A stretch of 11,000 nt of DNA. Source: Neocallimastix lanati (nom. inval.) (Eukaryota; Neocallimastigomycota; Neocallimastigomycetes; Neocallimastigales; Neocallimastigaceae). Below, piece by piece: positions 1 to 8,265 of the stretch. The translations under genes and the position numbers were made by a program. The stretch spans positions 3,116,501 to 3,127,500 of the forward strand of contig JACVTC010000003.1 of NCBI GenBank assembly GCA_016946835.1. The letters are read 5' to 3'. How positions within the stretch are numbered: position 1 is the stretch's first letter; each line of letters opens with the position of its first letter. The notes beneath the pieces were generated by a model. The model did not search any database, had not been told where the DNA came from, and saw only the letters and a program-made list of their open reading frames with translations.

Positions 1-4
1 ATAT

Positions 5-572
5 ATGAATTACAAAAAACTAAAAAATACGGACAAGTTTGATTTAGAAGAAAAAATTTTTTTAATATGAAAATGTACCTATTATCCTTCTATAAAGATA
101 AAAATAAGCTATTCTATCGATCTTTACATGATTAAAAATCGACGAATTATAATGAAAAAACAAATATTTTTATCCGCTTTTAGAATTATCGGTAATATGG
201 ATAATAAAATAAAATACCACAAAGATTTAATTCTTCCTAATTGTTAATATGATGTTGAATACGATATAGAAGTTTCACCGGATTTTAAAGCGAATGACAT
301 CTACGATATAGAAAAACAAAATGTTATAAATGATAATGAAAAGGCTCATAAATAAATGGCATTATTTGTAAAGCTTTACATGAATGAAATTCCTTATTTT
401 AAACCCTATTTTGAATTACTTAAAATTATAATATTTTGTATACATTATTTACCTAATATTCAGGCATGTGGTTCTTTTCCTGATCTCTCTGATTCAATAA
501 TTAAAAACAAAAAATATATAAAAAAAAAACATTCCTCATATATTCCCACCATTGCCTATTAAAAGAAATTAA
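5..572 (+). pseudogene. Broken ankyrin gene: N-terminal segment, family not recognised
   Basis: One frame (frame 2) reads from ATG 5 to 562 with stops at 68-70 (TGA), 245-247 (TAA), 353-355 (TAA) and 560-562 (TAA). Readable pieces include YDVEYDIEVSPDFKANDIYD (248-307), then a hydrophobic/aromatic stretch from 356 (MALFVKLYMNEIPYFKPYFE). At the A run 521-529 the frame shifts to frame 3, giving IFPPLPIKRN before a TAA at 570. The pieces flow into each other without a gap, so this looks like the damaged N-terminus of the ankyrin protein rather than a separate gene. The 68-residue open stretch at 356-562 on its own is not a gene: it begins directly after an in-frame stop of the same frame. The proline-rich PPLP segment recalls PX-type lipid-binding domains, but too little is preserved for an assignment. 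Confidence 0.6.
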
Positions 573-1345
573 GACATTAAAGTTTCTGTTACGATGAAAG
601 AATTAATTAATATATTTTCGGAAAACCAAAAGAAAATACTGAATGTTTTATGTAGTATTCAATTTTTAGAATTGGAAGATGATGAATTAAATTCGATGGA
701 AACAGACAATGAATTAATAGAAAGGGAAATTACCTGTTATATGAACAAAAAAAAAAAATAAAAAGACTACTTGCTGAAAGTGGTGAAAATGCCTATATAG
801 TAGATATTACTAATGATGATGATTTACATATTGCTAGGGTAATCAATACTTTTTCTCATGGATTAAATTCATTAATATGTCATAAACTTCGATATTCTTG
901 CGAAACGTTAAGTGATTTTATTAATACATTGATAAAAAAATATAATTATAAAAACATCAATAACAACTTTGATTTAAAAAAAAATTATTAAGGTGTAAAA
1001 CATTACGAGAATTGAATGATCAAGTGTTTAATTTATTAAAAACATATGAAATAATATTAAAAAAAAAAAAGAATAAAAGAATTGTAAAAGAGTACAATGA
1101 AAAAGTTAAAAATTTTAAAAAGGAACATGAAAAGGAAAAAAAAAAAAAAGGAAAGGATAAATCAATTAAAAGAGTCTGGAAATAGAACATATGAAATGGA
1201 AATGAAGCTAAATGAAGAACTCCAAAAAAAAAATATGATGATCAAATGAATTTTTTTAATAAGACTTTAAAAAAAGACCTCGAATTAACATAATTGACAA
1301 AACATGAAAAAGGTTTAAAAAGAGATAAAAAAGCAAATGTGTAGC
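573..1345 (+). pseudogene. Broken ankyrin gene: helical and coiled-coil segment
   Basis: Frame 3 from 573 reads IKVSVTMKELINIFSENQKK and an acidic helix (ELEDDELNSMETDNELIERE) up to about 730. A lost base there moves the reading to frame 2 (YLLYEQKKKIKRLLAE), which continues to the stop at 989. Frame 1 then reads LRELNDQVFNLLKTYEIIL and a strongly Lys/Glu-rich stretch, passing to frame 2 near 1145 (ERINQLKESGNRTYEMEMK) and to frame 1 near 1230 (YDDQMNFFNKTLKKDLEL). The heptad-like charge pattern over about 110 residues predicts a long coiled coil. A BAR-like helical bundle before ankyrin repeats, as in ACAP/ASAP proteins, is one possibility, but no PH or ArfGAP zinc finger is visible. Frame changes sit next to runs of 8-14 A. 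Confidence 0.6.
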
Positions 1346-1498
1346 GAATTAGAAAATTATATTATTCTCGATAATTTGAATGAAAACCATTTAGATCTAT
1401 TAAAGATTCAATATCCTCTTACCTTACACAATCTTTAGAATTTGATTTATCTCATAATGTCACCTCAAAAATCGAAACACGTGGAGGATGTTTTGTAA

Positions 1499-1940
1499 AA
1501 TTTTTCGTCATCATCATATAATGCCCATCATATAACCCCGATTCTAATGGCATTTTTAAATAGAGACGAAAAAATGTTAAATCTATTATTAGATCATCCT
1601 CCCAAAATTGGGGATATTAATTATACAAATGAACTTAAAAAAAAAAAAAAGCATATTTACATTATGCATATGAATATAATATGCCCACGGTTGCTACACG
1701 TATCCTACAATTATATGGTAAATCAGATGCCAAGGATAGAAAAAATGGCAATCGTCCTTTACATTTACTATGCCAAAATTCGAATATTGAAGCCTTGAAA
1801 AAATATTATAGATACCGCTTTACTGTATATTAATATTCAAAGATTAGATGGGAAAACACTTTTTCATATTTCCTCCTGTTTCTTAATTCTGTGTTCTAAA
1901 TTATTAATAAGAAAAAAAATAAAGCTGATTCATTAATTAT
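1499..1940 (+). pseudogene. Broken ankyrin gene: first ankyrin block
   Basis: Frame 2 from 1499 reads HHITPILMAFLNRDEKMLNL and LLLDHPPK, an ankyrin helix pair, then breaks in the 14-A run 1637-1650. Frame 1 from 1651 continues with AYLHYAYEYNMPTVATRILQ, DAKDRNGNRPLHLLCQNSNI and EALK. Near 1800 frame 2 resumes with NIIDTALLYINIQRLDGKTL and FHIS. These are about three consecutive repeats with the usual G-x-T/R-P/L-L-H core and amphipathic helices. The open stretch from ATG 1547 is therefore only part of the gene, and its C-terminal half after 1650 is an out-of-frame shadow. Confidence 0.85.
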
Positions 1941-3530
1941 CGAAGGTTATGGAAATGACTGTTATGATTTAGCTGTTCATTCTGTACGATTAGATTGTTG
2001 TCAACAACTACCTGAAAATAAAAAATATATCAAAAAATTAAATGAAAAACTAATTGGCTTCATCAATCCATACTTATCAAAATAGCTATGATAATATAAA
2101 AAATTTAAAAGAATTATTTAAGAAAGAAAGGTACAAAGAAATTGAAAAGGTCATATCCTCTATGATAGGAAAACTTCCATTTAAAGATTTTAACATCTGT
2201 CTTGAACTTATTAAATGTTGTTGTAAAGGAAGAAAAAAGGAATCCATAAAATACTTATCTCGATTAATTGACTTCAAAAAATGTCCGCTTATGTCATTTA
2301 TTCATACGAAAATTCGGGTTAAATGATTGGATAAAAGAAGCCATAGGATAGGTTATGGATGTGATTTATATGAATGTAATAAAAATATTGATGATGGTGC
2401 TACAATATTTGACTGGTGTATCGAATCGAATGATGATAAAATGCTCTCTTTTATATTTACCTTTTTTTGAAAATGCAGATGAACGACTGAATTCCATACT
2501 GACTAAAATTATATGTAAAGCAGCTATGCAAGAAAAAACATATTTATTATCTAATTTACAAATTATACTTGAGTTACCCAAATTTAAAACTGTTCGACTG
2601 TCCATTCATTTCCTTATACCAAAATCCAAATATAACTTTACTTTAGATACATTTAACTTTTTAGTGAAAGTATTTAAGCATATTGATTTATCAACCATTA
2701 ATCTTACTGATGCAATTTAAGTATTGCCGTCCAAGCGTCTTTAGAGAAATGCTTAAACTTAAACCAAACCTATCTCCAAGGATATTGGATGTCTTTAGAA
2801 GAGGTAGGAAAAGGAAGGGAAGATAATCTTTTTGTATTATCTGAATTTTACCCCATAAAATTCGACAGAGTTCAATATAACAAGATATTGAATGAAATTA
2901 AGGATTTACTGACGAAAGATAAAAAATTAATTGAATCATTAAAACAAAAGAAATTGAATTACTTATAAAAAAAAAAAAAAACAAATTAATATCGGCTTAC
3001 CTGATCTACCTGGTGAAAAGATATTTTTACCACGTAACATTTGTAAAACAAATAGTTTTTAGGCCATGAAGGGTTTTACCTGGGTAGCTTTGCTGATTAC
3101 TTTTTCATAAAAGATGATCATCAACATTAGGCTTTCAACTATATTATACCTTCCTATGATTTTAAAAATAATTCGGAGTTAATATTGAATTATTTTGATT
3201 CATTACCCGTTGACAACAAAAAGAAAGTTAATTATACTCTTTTATGTCTTGACAATATGAATTCAATATTTAATGAAATTTCATTCCTTAAACCTCTTGA
3301 ACTCGATTTAAATGAAATATTAAAAAAGTATGATTATATTTACGACTATTCCAATTCTAATAATGAAAATATATTCTTTATCCTGTAGAAAAGTACGGAA
3401 ATCAATTTTGATAAGATATTGAAAATGCATTCAGAAAAACTAAATATTAATCAGCAAAACGTCGAAGAAGAAACACCTTGTTAATGAACGTTATAAAAAG
3501 TAAAATTTTAATGAAGTGCCAAGAAATAAT
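1915..3530 (+). pseudogene. Broken ankyrin gene: middle segment, diverged helical repeats
   Basis: Pieces in changing frames follow each other closely: ADSLIIEGYGNDCYDLAVHS (frame 1, from 1924), a Lys-rich helical part with ELIKCCCKGRKKESIKYLSR (frame 2, 2054-2326), GYGCDLYECNKNIDDGATIF (frame 2, 2351-2470), ENADERLNSILTKIICKAAM (frame 3, to 2720), a segment with GYWMSLEEVGKGREDNLFVL (frame 2, 2717-2968), and FLGHEGFYLGSFADYFFIKD with NYFDSLPVDNKKKVNYTLLC (frame 2, 3059-3484). In-frame TAG codons lie at 3128 and 3386. The 'GYGNDCYDLAV' and 'GYGCDLYEC' pieces resemble degenerate ankyrin repeats, so this stretch probably contains diverged repeats rather than a different catalytic domain. No enzyme motif was seen. 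Confidence 0.65.
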
Positions 3531-4529
3531 ATATAAGTATCGTATCTATAAATTATGGAATATGTAATAATGAAGGAGATTCTTATCTCCATTTATTATT
3601 TAAGGAAGATATTGTAAGTAATAATACTTATGACGATAAATTAAAACTATTTTTTGAATTAGCTTTAGAAATCATATCCAGGAAATCTTCATATGTATTA
3701 CTTCAAAATCGAAAAGGACTAACTCCATACCTATTAGCTTCAAGAATAGGATGTAATACCGGTTTATTCCTAATGTTTTTGTTTTATCCACCATCTATCA
3801 TAGAAAAATTTTCTATTAATACTTCTGCGCCATACGAGGCCTGTTATTTCAACAAAATCAATCCCGTAAGATATTTAATAGAGTATTTAAATGATGATGT
3901 GAATCAACAACTAATTCAAATGGACAATGAGAACTACTATTCCAATAGTTATTTTAATACCTATTCAGCACCACTCTATTGCGCAGTGAGATCTTCTTCT
4001 GTGGAGGTTTTTTAAATTATTATTAAATTATGGTGCCATTCCGTTCACTAAAGATTCTAGAAACGTTGATGCATTAACCACTGCTATTGAATATGGTAAT
4101 AAAGAAATGGTTGAGTACTGAGTACGTATTAAAAATCACCATATATTTTGAAAAATAACTAAAATAATTCACATTTGATTTCTATGGTTAAAAATAAAAA
4201 ACGCAGAAGAATTCGTAAAATGGTATATATTTTCTAATTCAATTTACGACTTTAGTGCTCTATTGGATGAAAATATGAATAATTTATTGATGATTAGTTG
4301 CTTAAATGATAACCCAAGTATGGTAAATTGGTTTATCTATTCTAATATCGATGTACAATCACAAAATAAAAATGGAAATAATATTTTACTTTTTGTGTTG
4401 CTATTCTAGAGGAGTATGTCATGTGATTGCGAATTATTATCTCTACTGGAAAAGAAATGCATTCAAAAATTACTTTTAACAAAAAATAATGACGGAGATA
4501 CGCCATTACATATTGCTTCAGAATATTGA
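3530..4529 (+). pseudogene. Broken ankyrin gene: second ankyrin block, truncated in its last repeat
   Basis: Frame 2 is open from 3530 to 4016, the longest intact stretch of the gene, with GICNNEGDSYLHLLF, LLQNRKGLTPYLLASRIG and SAPLYCAVRSSSVEVF. One extra T in the run 4009-4014 shifts reading to frame 3, which gives FKLLLNYGAIPFTKDSRNVD and ALTTAIEYGNKEMVEY. A 7-bp tandem duplication at 4112-4125 then introduces a stop. Reading resumes in frame 3 from about 4179 (NAEEFVKWYIFSNSIYDF, NNLLMISCLNDNPSMVNWF, DVQSQNKNGNNILLF), passes a TAG at 4407, and ends with KLLLTKNNDGDTPLHIASEY at 4529. About six repeats are visible. The final repeat lacks its second helix, so the gene is truncated or too decayed to follow beyond this point. 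Confidence 0.85.
4112..4125 (+). repeat. 7-bp tandem duplication breaking an ankyrin codon frame
   Basis: The heptamer TGAGTAC occurs twice in direct succession (4112-4118 and 4119-4125). With both copies the frame reads ...MVEY and then TGA; with one copy the reading would run on into a normal helix. It is a clean insertion mutation that does not lie in a homopolymer. Confidence 0.85.
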
Positions 4530-4589
4530 TTTGTTTTCTCTTGTACTATAAACATTATAAGATGTGACCATTCCAAGATAAAGAATAAA

Positions 4590-4710
4590 AATTTTACAAT
4601 AGAAATAGGAATAGAAATAGAAATATCAAATTAGCAATAAATAGGAATAGGAATAATAAATTAGTAACAAATAGGAACTGGAATAATAAATTTACAATAA
4701 AATAATAAAA
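4590..4710 (+). repeat. GGAATA/GAAATA simple repeat with a 30-bp tandem duplication
   Basis: Just after the broken gene, GAAATAG and GGAATAG hexamer-like units occur. Within them, 4628-4657 and 4658-4687 are adjacent 30-bp copies that match at about 26 of 30 positions, with a third partial copy following. No protein-like reading was recognised here. Confidence 0.75.
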
Positions 4711-4860
4711 TTTTGGAATACAGATATAATAATAATATATATATTTTATAATAATTACAATCATAATGAAAATAAATATAATATTATTATTTTGTTGTTT
4801 TTAATAATATTATTGATATAAATACATTTTATTTTAAATATATATTATAATTTTTCTTTT

Positions 4861-4862
<2 letters not shown>

Positions 4863-4902
<40 letters not shown>
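4863..4902. repeat. 40-base T homopolymer
   Basis: An uninterrupted run of 40 T, preceded by a short CT-rich tract. On the minus strand it is a poly-A, but nothing coding ends next to it on that strand, so it is not good evidence for a retroposed copy. Its exact length is likely uncertain in any assembly. Confidence 0.9.
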
Positions 4903-4910
<8 letters not shown>

Positions 4911-5454
4911 TAAAAACTTTAATAAATAAACTTTATGAAAAAAAAAAATAATAATAATAATTGATACTTTAGAAGAGGCTATTAATTAAATTTTTTTTAC
5001 AAAGCATTATTTAATAATTAAAATTTTTATACTGGCTTTACTAATGATTTAAATTATTTAAATATACAGATATGATTTTAAAAACGGATTTTGTAATTGT
5101 TAATAGAATTAAAAGAGAGGTTTCTCCTATATAATATATACAGATTATAGAAATAATTTAAAAGGAGATATGTTATTATTAATATAATTTATTATAACAT
5201 TTATTATCGAAACATATTTATATTAAATTATATAAATAAAGATAATTCTCCTTTTTTAGTTTAATAATTAGAGAAATCATCTTTTTTTTAAAATAATTTT
5301 TTTTATAAATATAATATTTGATATATATTTTTTGTTAACTATATTTAATATAATTTATTATAACGACTATCATATTAACTTTTTTTTTTTGTTTTTTTAA
5401 TATTTATAATACATATAAAAATATTATTAATTGTTGATAATATTTTATAATAAT
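4903..5454. other. AT-rich non-coding stretch with small repeats
   Basis: No open reading frame with protein character on either strand. Two local structures are visible: an inverted 9-mer AAAAGGAGA (5160-5168) with TCTCCTTTT (5247-5255), and a 19-bp direct repeat TAATATAATTTATTATAAC at 5180-5198 and 5346-5364. Otherwise A/T runs. Confidence 0.6.
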
Positions 5455-5930
5455 TAATAAATAATAAATAATTGAATAATAAATAATTGAATAATAAATA
5501 ATTGAATAATAAATAATTGAATAATATATAATAAATAATAAATAAAAAAAATAAATAATAAATAATAAATAATAAATAATAAATAAAGTATTTATTAAAT
5601 AATAAATAATAAAAAATAATAATAATAAAAAGAGTATTTATTAATAAATAATAAATAATAAATAATAAAAAGAGTATTTAATAATAAATAATAAATAATA
5701 AATAATAGAGTAATAAAAAGAGTATTTATTAATAAATAATAAATAATAATTAAAAGAGTATTTATTAATAAATAATAAATAATAAATAATAAATAATAGA
5801 GTAATAAAAAGAGTATTTATTAATAAATAATAAATAATAAATAATAAAAAGAGTATTTATTAATAAATAATAAATAATAGAGTAATAAAAAGAGTATTTA
5901 TTAATAAATAATAAATAATAAATAATAATC
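5455..5930 (+). repeat. Left AT minisatellite array
   Basis: The array begins with 15-bp units ATTGAATAATAAATA, about 3.7 copies in 5471-5526. It continues with units of about 36-55 bp, each carrying AAAGAGTATTTATT: the GAGTATTTA core begins at 5632, 5672, 5720, 5756, 5811, 5851 and 5892, with a weaker one near 5587. Most units contain the 16-bp perfect palindrome TATTTATTAATAAATA (the 5672 unit lacks it). Some units have an extra AATAGAGTAATAAAA insert. It is the reverse complement in type of the larger array at 7003-8265. Confidence 0.9.
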
Positions 5931-6007
5931 TTTAATTATTATTATTATTAAATATTTTCAATAAAATATATAAATTAAAAAAAAATGCGGTTAAAAATTT
6001 GTTTATT

Positions 6008-6054
6008 CACCAAAATTTTTATTAATTTTTATTAATTAATAAAATTTTGTGGTG
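6008..6054. repeat. Imperfect AT hairpin closed by CACC/GGTG
   Basis: CACCAAAATTTTTATTAA (from 6008) pairs imperfectly with TTAATAAAATTTTGTGGTG (ending 6054). Outside it, GTTTATT (6001) and AAATAAAC (about 6061-6068) extend the symmetry after a short bulge. It stands out because C and G are rare here and both stem ends use them. Confidence 0.6.
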
Positions 6055-6166
6055 TTTTTTAAATAAACATTTTTACAAACTTTTAAATTTTTTTTTTTTT
6101 TTTACATTTTTCATGTACATAAAAATTAATTACTTCAGTGATTCTATTGGTCATTTCATATCATAA

Positions 6167-6204
6167 ACCAAAATTACTAAACTTTAATTGATAGTATTTT
6201 TGGT
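6167..6204. repeat. 13-bp stem hairpin with a 12-nt loop
   Basis: ACCAAAATTACTA at 6167-6179 pairs with TAGTATTTTTGGT at 6192-6204, 12 of 13 positions complementary, with loop 6180-6191. A competing perfect 9-bp stem, TTTAATTGA (6183-6191) with TCAATTAAA (6212-6220), overlaps it, so two alternative folds exist. The ACCAAAA/TTTTGGT arms recall the CACCAAAA arm of the hairpin at 6008. Confidence 0.65.
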
Positions 6205-6864
6205 GTGACATTCAATTAAACGAAAAATAAAAAAAAAAAGTTTAGAATTTAAAAAAAAAATTAAATATATTTACTAATAAAAATAAATAATTAGTATAAT
6301 AAAATAATAGCTAAATAGTTCTAATAAATAATATTAATTATGATTTAGTTTATTATAATACTAAAATATCATTAGAATAGTATTATTAATATTGTATAAA
6401 TGATAATCATTGAAGATTATCACTTAATAGTTAAAATGAGTTTTTTTAAAAATAAGGCCTTCCCCATTTTTCATCCTTCTCTCTTCTTTTTTATAAAGTA
6501 AATATTAAAAATACATTAATTTATAGCCTATAAAATTCATGAATATATTAATGAATATATTAATATATATTAATATATATTTATATTTATATTTATATTT
6601 AAAAAAAATAAATGCATTTTCATATTAAAATTTTATTCTTTCAATTTATTTTTATTGAATATATATTATAGACTATTGTAATTAAATTAAATTAAATTAT
6701 TATTGGTATGAACTATAAAATATTTATATCAAAACTACTATTATTATATATTAAAATATAATTTATTATATATTAAAATATATTATATTGTATATTACTA
6801 TTTTAATGTATATAAATTAAATATATTAAAATTATGAAGTATAAAATTTTTTTTTTAAATTTTT

Positions 6865-6882
6865 TTTCCAACAAATTGGAAA
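6865..6882. repeat. Short perfect hairpin TTTCCAA/TTGGAAA
   Basis: A 7-bp perfect stem with loop CAAA, preceded by T runs. A short stem of this kind can occur by chance. It is noted for its four G/C pairs inside otherwise almost pure A/T sequence. Confidence 0.45.
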
Positions 6883-7002
6883 GCCAAACTTAAACTTTAT
6901 TTATTAATAATTTGAAGTTTCATTCTATTTATAAAATTCATTGTATATTTCATTATTTTTATAATAATAAGCATCTTTTTTTTAATATTAAAAAATGATA
7001 AT

Positions 7003-8265
7003 ATTTATTATTTATTATTTATTAATAAATACTCTTTATTATTATTTATATATTAATTATTATTTAATATTTATTTTTTATTTAATTATCTATTATTAAT
7101 TAATAAATACTCTTTATTATTAATTATTCAATTATTTATTTATTATTCAATTATTTTTTATTTATTATTTATTATTTATTATTTATTATTTATTATTCAA
7201 CTATTTATTATTTATTATTTATTAATAAATACTCTTTTTATTATTATTTATTATTTATTATTTATTATTTATTATTTATTAATAAATACTCTTTTTATTA
7301 TTATTTATTATTTATTATTTATTAATAAATACTCTTTTTATTATTATTTATTATTTATTATTTATTAATAAATACTCTTTTTATTATTATTTATTATTTA
7401 TTATTTATTAATAAATACTCTTTTTATTATTATTTATTATTTATTATTTATTAATAAATACTCTTTTTATTATTATTTATTATTTATTATTTATTATTTA
7501 TTAATAAATACTCTTTATTTATTATTATTTATTATTTATTATTTATTATTTATTAATAAATACTCTTTATTTATTATTTATTATTTTTTATTTATTATTT
7601 ATTATTTATTATTTATTAATAAATACTCTTTTTATTATTATTTATGATTTATTATTTATTAATAAATACTCTTATTATTATTATTTATTATTTATTATTT
7701 ATTAATAAATACTCCTTTTATTATTATTTATTATTTATTATTTATTAATAAATACTCTTTTTATTATTATTTATTATTTATTATTTATTAATAAATACTC
7801 TTTTTATTATTATTTATTATTTATTATTTATTAATAAATACTCTTTTTATTATTATTTATTATTTATTATTTATTAATAAATACTCTTTTTATTATTATT
7901 TATTATTTATTATTTATTAATAAATACTCTTTTTATTATTTATTATTTATTATTTATTATTTATTATTTATTAATAAATACTCTTTTTATTATTTATTAT
8001 TTATTATTTATTATTTATTAATAAATACTCTTTATTTATTATTTATTATTTATTATTTTTTATTTATTATTTATTATTTATTATTTATTATTCAATTATT
8101 TATTATTTATTATTCAATTATTTATTATTTATTATTTATTATTTATTATTTATTATTTATTATTTATTAATAAATACTATTTTTATTAATTATTTATTAA
8201 TAAATACTCTTTTAATTATTATTTATTATTTATTATTTATTATTTATTATTTATTATTTATTATA
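7003..8265 (-). repeat. Right AT minisatellite array, 43-bp period
   Basis: About 22 units marked by AATAAATACTC (or ACTA/ACTCC variants), beginning at 7024, 7102, 7224, 7281, 7324, 7367, 7410, 7453, 7503, 7555, 7618, 7661, 7704, 7747, 7790, 7833, 7876, 7919, 7973, 8020, 8169 and 8199. Eleven of the intervals are exactly 43 bp (7281-7453 and 7618-7919). A typical unit is the 16-bp palindrome TATTTATTAATAAATA, then CTCTTTTTATTATT, then about three ATTTATT heptamers. Point variants such as ACTCC (near 7713) and TTTATGA (near 7642) show that units diverge. Copies of TATTTATTATTCAAT occur at the outer edge (8082-8096, 8104-8118). Orientation is opposite to the left array. Confidence 0.92.

Larger units (their letters stand above)
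5..4529 (+). pseudogene. Decayed multi-ankyrin-repeat protein gene (whole extent)
   Basis: No frame is open for more than about 490 bases, yet translation of consecutive stretches on this strand gives protein-like sequence almost end to end. The usable frame changes about 23 times, often at A or T runs (1637-1650, 2462-2468, 2967-2981, 4009-4013), and in-frame stops remain, for example at 68, 245, 353, 570, 1291, 3128, 3386 and 4407. Ankyrin consensus pieces are clear: NGNRPLHLL, DGKTLFHIS, NRKGLTPYLLA, VEVFKLLLNYGA and NDGDTPLHIA. The original product would have been about 1,500 residues, without evident introns. Ankyrin repeats mediate protein-protein contacts, so a scaffold role is the family expectation, but no partner can be named. 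The ATG at 5 (MNYKKLKNTDKFDLEEK) is a possible start, though the gene could begin before the window. Composition is richer in G+C than the flanks, suggesting fairly recent decay. Sequencing indels in homopolymers are an alternative cause for part of the damage. Confidence 0.85.
5931..7002. other. Unique AT-rich spacer between the two inverted arrays
   Basis: About 1.07 kb without any credible gene on either strand. It is the only part of 5455-8265 that is not minisatellite. It contains several short hairpins (6008-6054, 6167-6204, 6183-6220, 6865-6882), a pyrimidine-rich patch near 6459-6492, and TATATTAA-type repeats near 6540-6600. No transposase remnant and no flanking target duplication were recognised. 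Confidence 0.6.

Noticed and set aside
733-1650. Programmed ribosomal frameshifting at the A runs
   Set aside because: Far too many shifts in both directions are needed, and in-frame stops remain after each shift. Decay or sequence error is simpler.
2086-2605. Minus-strand open stretches at 2086-2277 and 2366-2605
   Set aside because: They lie opposite better plus-strand ankyrin-type sequence and show no family character.
2054-2720. Separate small genes at 2054-2326 and 2355-2720
   Set aside because: They are consecutive pieces of the same ankyrin-type protein in changing frames. The first has only a TTG as start, and the first part of the second (2355-2462) is out of frame with the better reading GYGCDLYECNK at 2351.
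68-4409. Reassigned stop codons, since TAA, TAG and TGA all interrupt readable protein
   Set aside because: All three stops occur and are accompanied by many indels and a 7-bp duplication, which reassignment cannot explain. The neighbouring CAP-Gly exons contain no in-frame stop that would need reading through.
4863-4902. Poly-A tail of a retroposed minus-strand copy
   Set aside because: No coding or RNA-like sequence lies next to it on the minus strand, and T runs are frequent in this DNA.
6136-6220. Tc1/mariner-type terminal repeat, from CAGTG near 6136 and GGTGTGACA near 6202
   Set aside because: No matching opposite end, no transposase remnant and no TA duplication pair could be found. 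The resemblance is only a few bases.
5931-7002. A hidden gene inside the spacer between the arrays
   Set aside because: No frame on either strand gives a protein-like stretch. The base composition is that of the flanking intergenic DNA, not of the coding parts.
7281-7962. CRISPR array, suggested by the regular 43-bp spacing
   Set aside because: There are no unique spacers: the whole unit repeats and is almost pure A/T. The genome is eukaryotic by its introns, and no cas gene is present.
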